64,000 nt of DNA from positions 19,926 through 83,925 of the forward strand of contig JAFUIO010000009.1 of the NCBI GenBank assembly GCA_017468425.1, given 5' to 3'. Below are positions 16,688 to 24,666 of this stretch, piece by piece. Made by a program: the position numbers and the translations under genes. The DNA comes from Clostridia bacterium (GTDB lineage: Bacteria; Bacillota; Clostridia; Oscillospirales; Acutalibacteraceae). Positions within the stretch are counted from its first letter, which is position 1; every line of letters begins with the position of its first letter. The notes below the pieces were generated by a model. That model was not told the DNA's origin. It saw nothing but the letters and a program-made list of their open reading frames with translations, and searched no databases.

Positions 16688-17572
16688 ATGAAAAATAAAT
16701 TAATCAGCCTTTTGCTCGGTTTGTCAATTGTTCTTTCAACTTTCGCGATGGTGTCAGTTTCTGCTTTTGCTGCAGATATGGAATTTACTGTTGAAGGAGT
16801 AAAAGAAACTGAATCAACCGTTCAGGTTGAAATCGGAATTAAAGGCAACAAAGGCTTCTCAGGCCTTGATTTCCAGGTAGAATATGACAGTTCTGTTCTT
16901 ACTCCTGTTGATATTGAGGTCGTAGGTGCAGCTGATAAGGCTCAGATGACATATATGGATGACGCAACTGAAAAAGGTAACTATAACGTTATTGTATATG
17001 GCGATAAGGATGTTAATTCAAACGGTAAGGTCTGCGTTGTTACATTTGAAAAAGGTTCAGGTGCTCACGCAGGAACATCTTCAAATATTAAGGTTGTAGC
17101 TAATGAAGATTGCTATTCATCAGATGGTACATACCATAACGTGAAAGACGGTGACGCTAAACTTTCTTTCACATCTTTTGAAACAACAACAAAGAAAAAT
17201 GTTACTACAACAAAGAAAAACGTTACTACAACAAAGAAAAACGTTACTACAACAAAGAAGAACAGTGTTAAAACAACAAAAAGACCTGTTGCAGCAACAC
17301 TTCTCACTTCTCCCACAATGCCCGAAACAACAACTCTTTTACAGGAAACAACAACTCTCGAAGAGTGGACAGAATATCCTGAAGAAGCTTTAACATATGA
17401 ATCATACTCATATGTAGAGCCTGAAACAGAGGCAACTGAAGAAGATGAAGACGCTGCCAAAAAACAGCAGAGAAACAGAATAATCGCAATTGTAGTTATT
17501 GTGATTTGTGTTTCAGCTGTAGCAGCTTTGATTTTTACAAAGAAAAAGTCACCCTCAGAAACAAGAAAATAA
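16688..17572 (+). CDS. Membrane-anchored cohesin-domain protein (mini-scaffoldin)
   Basis: A 294-residue protein: signal peptide (1-28), one cohesin-like domain (about 29-158; TVQVEIGIKGNKGFSGLDFQ, VEYDSSVLTPVDIEV, NGKVCVVTFEKGSG), a Thr/Lys linker with four 7-residue TTTKKNV-type repeats (about 166-194), an acidic Glu-rich stretch, a membrane helix (about 264-283) and a Lys-rich cytoplasmic tail. The topology puts the cohesin outside the cell, tethered by the C-terminal helix. There is no LPxTG sortase motif or SLH domain, unlike classical anchoring scaffoldins. With a single cohesin it would dock one dockerin protein at a time. It is the last gene before a strong terminator. Confidence 0.8.
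   Translation: MKNKLISLLLGLSIVLSTFAMVSVSAFAADMEFTVEGVKETESTVQVEIGIKGNKGFSGLDFQVEYDSSVLTPVDIEVVGAADKAQMTYMDDATEKGNYNVIVYGDKDVNSNGKVCVVTFEKGSGAHAGTSSNIKVVANEDCYSSDGTYHNVKDGDAKLSFTSFETTTKKNVTTTKKNVTTTKKNVTTTKKNSVKTTKRPVAATLLTSPTMPETTTLLQETTTLEEWTEYPEEALTYESYSYVEPETEATEEDEDAAKKQQRNRIIAIVVIVICVSAVAALIFTKKKSPSETRK
17182..17269 (+). repeat. 21-bp in-frame tandem repeat coding the Thr/Lys linker
   Basis: About four copies of a 21-bp unit (ACTACAACAAAGAAAAACGT plus T) encode TTTKKNV. The first copy has one change and the last is diverged (AACAGTGTT). Such units vary in number by slippage and change linker length without a frameshift. Confidence 0.85.
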
Positions 17573-17590
17573 TCTCAGCTCATAAAAATA

Positions 17591-17630
17591 ACCGATGCAG
17601 TTAAGTTAAACTGCATCGGTATTTTTGTTT
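17591..17630 (+). terminator. Terminator closing the cohesin operon (possibly bidirectional)
   Basis: ACCGATGCAGTT (17591-17602) and AACTGCATCGGT (17609-17620) form a perfect 12-bp stem with a T-rich tail. The A-rich 5' side would give a T-rich tail for the convergent minus-strand gene. Confidence 0.9.
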
Positions 17631-17647
17631 CTTTTATTCTTGTTTAA

Positions 17648-18739
17648 TTATTCTTCGCCGTAAGCGTTTTCGTAAATTTTAACTTCCTGATGGATGTTTG
17701 ATGAACGATAAATACCATCCATGATTTTTGAAGTAAGAACTGCTTTGTCGATGTATGACTGGTTAGGTACTCTTGTTTTGCAGGATTCAACGAATGAGTC
17801 AATTTCGTTTCTGTAATGGTCTCTCATTCTGAATTTCGGCTTTTCTTCAACAAGCGCACCGTCTTTTACTGTGAAGAAAGTGTAGTATCCGCAGTAATTA
17901 AGTCTGATACCGCCCTTGTCACCCATAAAGTCGATGTAAGTTTCGTTAATGCCGATATTCTGTGCCCATGCACCGTTGAAAGTGATTGTAGGACCGTTTT
18001 CTGTTCTGATAATACCTGTAACAGAGTCGTCAACGTCGTATGTGCCGTTTTCAACATCAGATGTTTCTTCTGCCCACATTCCTTCGTAAACATAATTTTT
18101 CATATCTTTACCAAGCTTGCAGAAAGCCTCGCCGCTTGCAGTAAGAGGTCTGGGGTCACCGCAACAGTAAAGGATAAGGTCGAGATAATGTACACCCCAG
18201 TCGATAAGTGCACCGCCGCCTGATGAAGCATTTGTTGTGAAATCACCGCCAAGGCCGGGGATTGAACGATGTGCTCTGAAGGAAGCATAAACGTGGAAAA
18301 CTTCACCAAGCTCACCGTTTTCAATCAGCTTTTTAACGCGGTTAACTGAATCGTTGTAACGGTTAACTGTGCCGATTGAAAGCATTTTGCCTGTTTCTTT
18401 TGCAACTTCCTGCATAGCTAATGCTTCTTTGAGAGTTCTTGCAGCAGGTTTTTCGCAGAGTACGTCTTTTCCTGCTTTCATAAAGTCAATGGAAATCATT
18501 GCGTGATGGTCATTGTGTGTGCAGACAGAAACTGCATCAATGTCATCATTGTTTACGATTTCTTTGTAATCGTAAACGGCTTTGCCGCAACCGTATTTTT
18601 CAACTGCTGCATCTGCTCTTTCGGGAATGATATCGCAGAAATATTTAATTTCCACATTTTCATTTGCCATATAACTTGGGATGTGTGCGCCGTTTGCGAT
18701 GTTACCGCAGCCGATAACTGCAACTCTTAATTTTGACAT
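17648..18739 (-). CDS. Gfo/Idh/MocA-family NAD(P)-dependent sugar oxidoreductase
   Basis: A 363-residue protein, the usual length. The N-terminal Rossmann motif is VAVIGCGNIANGAHIPSY and the cofactor-proximal motif is CEKPAARTL with the conserved Lys. GGALIDWGVHYLDLILYCCG supplies the candidate catalytic His. It probably oxidises or reduces a sugar or cyclitol. The ATG at 18739 is chosen over an upstream in-frame start because GGAGG lies 9 nt before it. It diverges from a TIM-barrel isomerase operon across an intergenic region with overlapping promoters, suggesting a shared sugar pathway. Confidence 0.9.
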   Translation of the reverse strand: MSKLRVAVIGCGNIANGAHIPSYMANENVEIKYFCDIIPERADAAVEKYGCGKAVYDYKEIVNNDDIDAVSVCTHNDHHAMISIDFMKAGKDVLCEKPAARTLKEALAMQEVAKETGKMLSIGTVNRYNDSVNRVKKLIENGELGEVFHVYASFRAHRSIPGLGGDFTTNASSGGGALIDWGVHYLDLILYCCGDPRPLTASGEAFCKLGKDMKNYVYEGMWAEETSDVENGTYDVDDSVTGIIRTENGPTITFNGAWAQNIGINETYIDFMGDKGGIRLNYCGYYTFFTVKDGALVEEKPKFRMRDHYRNEIDSFVESCKTRVPNQSYIDKAVLTSKIMDGIYRSSNIHQEVKIYENAYGEE

Positions 18740-18765
18740 AATATCAACCTCCGTCATAAGAATTA

Positions 18766-18794
18766 TTGACAAAAATAATGATATCAGTTATAAT
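18766..18794 (+). promoter_or_regulatory. Consensus promoter of the isomerase operon
   Basis: TTGACA (18766-18771) and TATAAT (18789-18794), spacer 17 bp. It overlaps the divergent promoter on the other strand. Confidence 0.85.
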
Positions 18795-18806
18795 CAAATT
18801 TGTAAA
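18778..18806 (-). promoter_or_regulatory. Candidate promoter of the Gfo/Idh dehydrogenase gene
   Basis: On the minus strand TTTACA (18806-18801) and TATCAT (18783-18778) with a 17-bp spacer. It lies on top of the plus-strand promoter, so the two polymerases would compete. Confidence 0.65.
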
Positions 18807-18867
18807 CAGTTTAGAGAAAAATAGTACTGTTTTTAAAAATTTTTTATCACAAAAGAGGTTGATTTTC

Positions 18868-19740
18868 ATGTACAATTTTCCCATTGGTGTAATTGTAGAC
18901 AGCTTCAGACTTCCCATGGCAGAAGCTGTAAAAAAAGCAAAAGAAGTTGGTGCACAGGGTATTCAGGTTTACGCATCACACGGTGATATGGCTCCTGAAA
19001 ATATGACTCCTGCAAAAATTGCAGAGTTCAGAAAACTTGTAAGCGATAATGGTCTCGTTATTTCTGCACTTTGCGGTGACCTTGGCGGTGGCGGATTTGT
19101 TCACCCCGATAAAAATGCTGAAAAAGTTGAAAAATCAAAGAGAATTCTTGACCTTGCAAAAGAACTTGGCACTGACATCGTAACAACTCATATCGGTGTT
19201 GTTCCTGCTGACGCAAATAATGAAAGATATAAAATTATGCAGGCTGCTTGTTTTGAACTGAGTTCATACGCTGATACTATCAATTCACATTTCGCAGTTG
19301 AAACAGGTCCTGAAAAATCAATCATTCTTAAAAACTTCCTTGATTCACTCGGCTCAAGAGGTGTAGGCGTTAACCTTGACCCTGCAAACCTTATTATGGT
19401 TTCAGGTGATGCTCCTGTTGAAGCAGTTTATAATCTTAAGGATTATATCGTACATACACACGCAAAAGACGGATACATGCGTTTCTATGAAAACCCCGAA
19501 ATCGTTTACGGTATGCCCGGTGCACGTGAAATGGCAGAAGGTGAACACGCAATCGAAGGCGATTCATACGAAGAAGTGCCGCTCGGTTCAGGTTCAGTTC
19601 CTTTCCCGTACTATCTTAAAGCACTTGAAGATATCGGCTACAAAGGCTTCCTTACAATAGAAAGAGAAGTAGGTGCTGACCCTGCAAAAGATATCGGTCT
19701 TGCAGTTAAATATCTTCAGGGGATTATTAACGAGGGTTAA
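18868..19740 (+). CDS. TIM-barrel sugar phosphate isomerase/epimerase family protein
   Basis: A 290-residue AP-endonuclease-2-like TIM barrel. Candidate metal-site segments are VTTHIGVVPAD, AVETGPE, GVNLDPANLIMVSG, HTHAKDGYMRF and LTIEREVG, in the order expected for xylose-isomerase-like proteins. It likely interconverts or epimerises a ketosugar or inositol derivative. The ATG at 18868 has an AGAGG site and matches family N-termini; an upstream in-frame ATG would include the promoter region. It is followed 3 bp later by a second paralogous barrel. Confidence 0.88.
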   Translation: MYNFPIGVIVDSFRLPMAEAVKKAKEVGAQGIQVYASHGDMAPENMTPAKIAEFRKLVSDNGLVISALCGDLGGGGFVHPDKNAEKVEKSKRILDLAKELGTDIVTTHIGVVPADANNERYKIMQAACFELSSYADTINSHFAVETGPEKSIILKNFLDSLGSRGVGVNLDPANLIMVSGDAPVEAVYNLKDYIVHTHAKDGYMRFYENPEIVYGMPGAREMAEGEHAIEGDSYEEVPLGSGSVPFPYYLKALEDIGYKGFLTIEREVGADPAKDIGLAVKYLQGIINEG

Positions 19741-19743
19741 TTT

Positions 19744-20610
19744 ATGAAATTTGCAGTAACATCATACAGCTTTCAGAAACTTCTGAATTCAGGTGAATAC
19801 ACCCATTTTTCACTTATCGAAAAAGTTAAGGAAATGGGATTTGATGCAATAGAATATACCGATTTAATTGTGCCTGAAAACAAAACGGAACTTGAGTTTG
19901 CAAAAGAACTCAGAGCCGAAGCGGATAGAGTAGGCCTTGAAATTTCAAGCTATACTGTAGGCGCTGATATGTTGAACGGTTGTGACGGTGACTTTGATAA
20001 AGAAATTGAACGCATTAAAGGTAAGGTTGATGTGGCAGAAGCACTCGGTGTTAATTTTATGCGTCACGATGCAGGTTGGGGATATAAAGACGAAAGAAAG
20101 TCTTATATGGGCTTTAACGAGGCACTTCCTGTTTTTATCAAAGGGTGTAAAGAAATTACTGAGTATGCAAAGCAGAAAGGTATTGTAACAATGATAGAAA
20201 ATCACGGATTTTTCTGTCAGGATTCTGACCGTGTAGAAAAAATCGTGTGCGGAGTTGCAGACCCGAATTTCGGTGTGCTTTTTGATTGTGGTAACTTCCT
20301 TTGTGCAGATGAAAACCCTGTTGTTGCAGCAGGTAAGCTTGCAAACTATGTAAAATATGTTCATGCAAAGGATTTCTTCATCCGTAGCGGAATGGGCTAT
20401 GACCCCGGTTGTGGTTTCTTCCGCACAAGAGGCGGTAACTATTTAAGAGGTACAATCGTAGGTCAGGGTGATGCTCCTGTTAAACAGTGCGTTGAGGTTA
20501 TCAGAAACTCAGGTTATGACGGTTACTTCAGTGTTGAATTTGAAGGAATCGAAGATAATATTCAGGCTGTTGAACAAGGTTTTGCTAACCTGAAACTTTT
20601 TGCAGAATAA
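19744..20610 (+). CDS. TIM-barrel sugar phosphate isomerase/epimerase family protein (second)
   Basis: A 288-residue barrel of the same superfamily. Candidate metal and substrate segments are MRHDAGWG, TMIENHGFF, GVLFDCGNFLC, VKYVHAKDFFIR and YFSVEFEGIED. It lies 3 bp after the first isomerase and must share its transcript; a terminator follows at once. Two adjacent barrels plus a divergent Gfo/Idh enzyme recall inositol or rare-sugar oxidation modules, where oxidation and isomerisation are sequential. The substrate cannot be named. Confidence 0.88.
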   Translation: MKFAVTSYSFQKLLNSGEYTHFSLIEKVKEMGFDAIEYTDLIVPENKTELEFAKELRAEADRVGLEISSYTVGADMLNGCDGDFDKEIERIKGKVDVAEALGVNFMRHDAGWGYKDERKSYMGFNEALPVFIKGCKEITEYAKQKGIVTMIENHGFFCQDSDRVEKIVCGVADPNFGVLFDCGNFLCADENPVVAAGKLANYVKYVHAKDFFIRSGMGYDPGCGFFRTRGGNYLRGTIVGQGDAPVKQCVEVIRNSGYDGYFSVEFEGIEDNIQAVEQGFANLKLFAE

Positions 20611-20621
20611 CAAATTTTTAT

Positions 20622-20660
20622 AAAAATGCTCCTGAAAAGCGATTCGGGAGCATTTTTCTT
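20622..20660 (+). terminator. Terminator after the isomerase operon
   Basis: AAAAATGCTCCTGAA (20622-20636) pairs with TTCGGGAGCATTTTT (20643-20657), one G-T pair, loop of 6 nt, then T-rich. Confidence 0.9.
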
Positions 20661-20672
20661 TATATATTTGAC

Positions 20673-20702
20673 TTGACTTTACGAGAAATAAGATGCTATA
20701 AT
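20673..20702 (+). promoter_or_regulatory. Promoter of the first Cys-repeat dockerin gene
   Basis: TTGACT (20673-20678) and TATAAT (20697-20702), spacer 18 bp. Confidence 0.75.
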
Positions 20703-20753
20703 TATTGTGTGTTAATATTTTGTAAATTTTTTTCGGAAAGGAAGAAGGAAATT

Positions 20754-23030
20754 ATGAGTAAAAAGATACTTTCATTGGTACTCGTCCTGATTATGCTTGT
20801 AGGTTGCTTTGCGGTTCCGGTACAAGCAAGAGAAGCAGGTGTGGGTACAGGCGCAGAAAGCTTTAACCCCGTAAAGTTTTATGTAGACAAGGAGTCTCTT
20901 ATAGGTGCAGATATCAACACAAAAGTTAATGTCGAGATAGTTGATAAAAACTATAAGATAAAGCTTAATTCAGTTGAAGCGTATATTCCGTATTATGCAG
21001 AAGGTGGAATTGCTTACCTTGATGTGGCATACACTAAAGGAATGGTAATTTCAGGTGCAGAAGCACTTACGGTTACAGGCACTTTAACAGAAAAAGTAAA
21101 CTCTGTTGTGCGTTACACCTTCAATTACGATATCCTTGACAAGAATAATAAAACTGTCTGGAAAGATCTCGCAGGTTATACTTACGCGTTTGTAAGCAGT
21201 AATGAATCAAAAACAGGTGCAGTAGGCTCAAACCATGCTTATCCCGGCAATTTAAGTGATGGTTGTTATTTTGAAAATCTCAGCACATTGAATACAACAT
21301 ATGTTCAGCAGTCGGAGCTTAATCTGTACTATAAAGTAAGAACACAGTCTGCATGGAGTTATAACGACCCCAGAACAAGAGGTGTCGAGATAATATCAGG
21401 TAATGCTCCGTCAACAGCAAGTACAATCGGCACAATGAACTGGCCCCGCAGTGGTCCTGTTTATCGTTCGGCTGACGGTTATTGGTTCTCAATGAGTGAG
21501 CCACCTTCAGGTTATTATAACTTCACAATCAGCTTCAACTCATGGAATGACGATTGGGAAGACCAGTCAAATATTACAGAAACAACAGAAATGTACTATA
21601 TCAGAAGTTCTGATATAGTAGATGCATATAATACTGCAAACAAGTATATCAAATCAAACACACTTTTTGCAGACGGTTATTATGTGCAGAAGGGCAGATA
21701 TACAGAAGACAGCTGGAATGCTTTTATAAATGCTCTTGATATTGCGTATCAGGTTGCTTTAGCTGTTCCGAATGCAAACCATGGTTACAAACTTGCTTGC
21801 ATAAATGCACAGTCAGCAAATGAAGCACTTGATGCTGCTTTTGCAAATCTTAAAGAAGCGGAACATGATTACTATGCACATAAAGACCCTGTTGTTACTC
21901 CCGCAACATGCACAAAAGAAGGTTCAGAACTTTTAACTTGTATCTGCGGTGAAACAAAAACAAATATTCTTCCTGCAACAGGTCATACACGCGGTGCATG
22001 GAATGTTGTAAAACAGGCAACTTGTACAGAAGAAGGTAAGGAAGAAATCCGTTGTACTGTTTGTAACGAAATAGTTGAAGAAAAAGTAACGCCAAAGATT
22101 GCACACGTTTTTGAATCCGAGGTAACTGAGGCTGATTGCACAAATCAGGGTTATACTACTTATAACTGTACAATATGTGGTTATACATATACCAGTGATT
22201 ATGTTGAACCGAACGGTCATGAATATAATTATGTAAAGATTGAACCCACTTGTACAGAACAAGGTTATACGTTATGCTCTTGTAAAAATTGCAATTACAG
22301 AACTACGAATAACATTGTTTCTGCAACAGGTCACACTGAAGGTGAAGCTGTCGAAGAAAACAGAACAGAGGCTACCTGTACAGTGGCAGGTTCTTATGAT
22401 GTAGTAGTTTATTGTTCTGTATGCGAAGAAGAAATATCACGTGAAACAGTTGTAGTTGATGCTCTTGGTCACACAGCAGGTGAAGCTGTTGAAGAAAACA
22501 GAGTTGAACCTACTATGACAGTAGACGGCTCTTATGAAAAAGTAATTTGCTGCACAGTATGTAACGAAGAATTGAGCCGTGAAACAGTTGTTCTTCCTAT
22601 GACGGGTGGATATTTCCGCGAAGCAGAAGGCTCAACAACGGTTATTAACAAAGAACTCGGTCTTATCTACGGCCTTGATATTGGCCTTGCAGATATTGAA
22701 GAATATGTTGAATATGCATCAAATGTTTCTTATGAGCTTTCAGACGGTGTCGGTACAGGAAGCGTTGTTACAACATACCGCAACTCAGAAGAATGGGAAT
22801 CATATACAGTTGTAATCTTCGGTGACCTGAACGGTGACGGAGTTATCGATATTTACGATGCTTCAATTCTTGCTGCAATCGTAAATGGCGATATGGTGCT
22901 TGAAGAAGAGGATGTGCTTCTTTTTGCGGCAGATCTGAATTCTGATACAGCGGTTGATATTTATGACCTTGCAATTCTTAATGCAGTTGTAAATGGCGAA
23001 ACAGAAATTTCACAGGCACCGGTTGCTTAA
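20754..23030 (+). CDS. Secreted Cys-rich-repeat protein with C-terminal dockerin
   Basis: A 758-residue protein. The signal peptide (1-25) starts at an ATG with a GGAAGAAGGA site. The N-terminal module opens with REAGVGTGAESFNPVKFY and ends in a helical FIVAR-like segment (about 285-370; YYVQKGRYTEDSWNAFI). About five or six 40-residue repeats follow (about 372-640), each with an isolated Cys, a CxxC pair and a GH motif; metal binding is plausible. A type I dockerin ends the protein (about 688-750; GDLNGDGVIDIYDASIL and DLNSDTAVDIYDLAIL). No catalytic domain is seen. It is probably a structural or binding component that could dock to the cohesin proteins 3-5 kb upstream. Confidence 0.78.
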   Translation: MSKKILSLVLVLIMLVGCFAVPVQAREAGVGTGAESFNPVKFYVDKESLIGADINTKVNVEIVDKNYKIKLNSVEAYIPYYAEGGIAYLDVAYTKGMVISGAEALTVTGTLTEKVNSVVRYTFNYDILDKNNKTVWKDLAGYTYAFVSSNESKTGAVGSNHAYPGNLSDGCYFENLSTLNTTYVQQSELNLYYKVRTQSAWSYNDPRTRGVEIISGNAPSTASTIGTMNWPRSGPVYRSADGYWFSMSEPPSGYYNFTISFNSWNDDWEDQSNITETTEMYYIRSSDIVDAYNTANKYIKSNTLFADGYYVQKGRYTEDSWNAFINALDIAYQVALAVPNANHGYKLACINAQSANEALDAAFANLKEAEHDYYAHKDPVVTPATCTKEGSELLTCICGETKTNILPATGHTRGAWNVVKQATCTEEGKEEIRCTVCNEIVEEKVTPKIAHVFESEVTEADCTNQGYTTYNCTICGYTYTSDYVEPNGHEYNYVKIEPTCTEQGYTLCSCKNCNYRTTNNIVSATGHTEGEAVEENRTEATCTVAGSYDVVVYCSVCEEEISRETVVVDALGHTAGEAVEENRVEPTMTVDGSYEKVICCTVCNEELSRETVVLPMTGGYFREAEGSTTVINKELGLIYGLDIGLADIEEYVEYASNVSYELSDGVGTGSVVTTYRNSEEWESYTVVIFGDLNGDGVIDIYDASILAAIVNGDMVLEEEDVLLFAADLNSDTAVDIYDLAILNAVVNGETEISQAPVA

Positions 23031-23039
23031 AGTTGATTT

Positions 23040-23072
23040 AAAGGAGTGATGTTTTCACTCCTTTATTTTTTG
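23040..23072 (+). terminator. Intrinsic terminator
   Basis: AAAGGAGTGA (23040-23049) and TCACTCCTTT (23055-23064), then a T-rich tail. Confidence 0.88.
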
Positions 23073-23110
23073 CTTTAATTTATCTTAATATTTTTTTTAC
23101 ATATATTTAC

Positions 23111-23139
23111 TTGAAACCGTTGTGAAAAAATGTTAATAT
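23111..23139 (+). promoter_or_regulatory. Promoter of the 449-residue dockerin protein
   Basis: TTGAAA (23111-23116) and TAATAT (23134-23139), spacer 17 bp, with a TG one base before the -10. Confidence 0.7.
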
Positions 23140-23186
23140 GTAAAAAGCATATTATATAACAAAATATTTTTTTGGAGGATGACAAA

Positions 23187-24536
23187 ATGAGCAAAAGAAT
23201 TATGGTTGTTGTACTTGCACTTGCGGTAGCATTCGGTTGCTTCACAATGGCAGTAACAGCAAAAGGCAATGAAAAAGTGTCAGTTACATTGAATTCTAAC
23301 GACACAGACTTCCTTTCAGCAGTAGTAAATGCTGATTATTCTGCAGAAGTAACAGTACCCAAAGGCTCTGTTATAAGTGCAGGAGAACTCAAAGGCACAA
23401 TTTCAATGACAGATATTGATTCTCTCGGCATTGAAGGTACAAGAACTTATTCAAAAGGCATCACAACAGGTGTTGAAAAAGAAGTTCTTCTTGATAACTA
23501 CCTTCCTGCATTCACAAACGCAACAATTTCAGGTGCTGTTGACAGTGTTGATTACAAGTACAATGTAGTAGCAGAAGATACAGCAGAAGCTTACACAATC
23601 ACGGCAACACCTGAAGATGAAGATGCGGTAAGAGCAGCTTATCAGGCTGCAGCATCTCACATAACTGCATCAACAAAGGCAGAAGATGACAGCTATGCAT
23701 TAATTCCCGGCACTGCTTATGTTCAGATCGGCACAGAAAAACTTGTTTTTGAAAACACAGAAGAAACAATGAAACTCGATAACATCATGCAGGGTACAGG
23801 ACTCAAAGCGGAAATCAGATCTGCTGTTGAACTTATCGAAGCTGATGAACTTGAAGATGCACAGGTAGAAGTTTTCCTTCCTGCAGGCACAGTTCTTGCA
23901 GTTGGTCAGTCAATTGTAACTCTCGATGATGCAGCAACAATCAAAATGTACGGCTATGAAGATAATGAAGACGTAAACACAATTCTTTCAAAACTCCGTG
24001 ATTGTGAAACAAACGAACAGATTATCCTTACAGCAGTTCTCTTCATTTCAGACTTTGCAAATGCTATTGAAGGTCAGGACCTTGTTGTAAACGTTGAGTT
24101 TGAAGAAACAACAACTGAAATTTCAGGTTCAATCGACAGTGCTCTTGCAGATAAGGATACAACAATTGAACTTGTTTGTGACGGTGAAGTTGTAGATTCA
24201 ATCACAGCTTCAGATTCTTACAGCTTTGATGCAGTAGCAAACGGCACATATACAATCAGAGTTTCAAAAGAAAACCACGTAACACGTGAATATGAAATTG
24301 ATGTAAATGGCGAAGTTGTTATCGAAGACCTCGACATTAACCTTATCGGTGACGTAAACGGTGATGATAAGCTTAACGTTATGGACTATGCAGAAACACT
24401 CAAGCACGTAAGAAAAACAAATGCTCTTGAAGGTTATGCGTTTGACTGTGCTGATGTAAACGGTGACGGCAAAGTAACAGTTTCTGACTATGCTGCAATT
24501 CTCAGACACGTTAAGAAAACAGCAAATCTCTGGTGA
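23187..24536 (+). CDS. Secreted protein with carboxypeptidase-regulatory-like module and dockerin
   Basis: A 449-residue protein; the ATG at 23187 has GGAGG 10 nt upstream. Signal peptide 1-25, then a large beta-rich module (about 30-315) of unknown family. A ~65-residue module (EISGSIDSALADKDTTIELV to YTIRVSKENHVTREYEI) resembles CarboxypepD_reg. A C-terminal dockerin (386-449) has GDVNGDDKLNVMDYAETL and DVNGDGKVTVSDYAAIL. The whole mature region is homologous to the C-terminal half of the next gene. No enzyme motif was found. It has its own promoter and terminator. Confidence 0.78.
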   Translation: MSKRIMVVVLALAVAFGCFTMAVTAKGNEKVSVTLNSNDTDFLSAVVNADYSAEVTVPKGSVISAGELKGTISMTDIDSLGIEGTRTYSKGITTGVEKEVLLDNYLPAFTNATISGAVDSVDYKYNVVAEDTAEAYTITATPEDEDAVRAAYQAAASHITASTKAEDDSYALIPGTAYVQIGTEKLVFENTEETMKLDNIMQGTGLKAEIRSAVELIEADELEDAQVEVFLPAGTVLAVGQSIVTLDDAATIKMYGYEDNEDVNTILSKLRDCETNEQIILTAVLFISDFANAIEGQDLVVNVEFEETTTEISGSIDSALADKDTTIELVCDGEVVDSITASDSYSFDAVANGTYTIRVSKENHVTREYEIDVNGEVVIEDLDINLIGDVNGDDKLNVMDYAETLKHVRKTNALEGYAFDCADVNGDGKVTVSDYAAILRHVKKTANLW

Positions 24537-24548
24537 GTATAATTCAGG

Positions 24549-24583
24549 ATACCTCTTGTGAAAAACACAAGAGGTATTTTTCT
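24549..24583 (+). terminator. Intrinsic terminator
   Basis: ATACCTCTTGTG (24549-24560) and CACAAGAGGTAT (24566-24577), loop AAAAA, then T-rich. Confidence 0.9.
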
Positions 24584-24592
24584 TTGTTTTAC

Positions 24593-24621
24593 TTGATTTA
24601 TGTGATGAAAAGTGATATCAT
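24593..24621 (+). promoter_or_regulatory. Promoter of the 981-residue dockerin protein
   Basis: TTGATT (24593-24598) and TATCAT (24616-24621), spacer 17 bp. Confidence 0.6.
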
Positions 24622-24666
24622 TAGTGTGTGTAATTATATTGAGCACAATGTAGGGAGGAAAATGAA

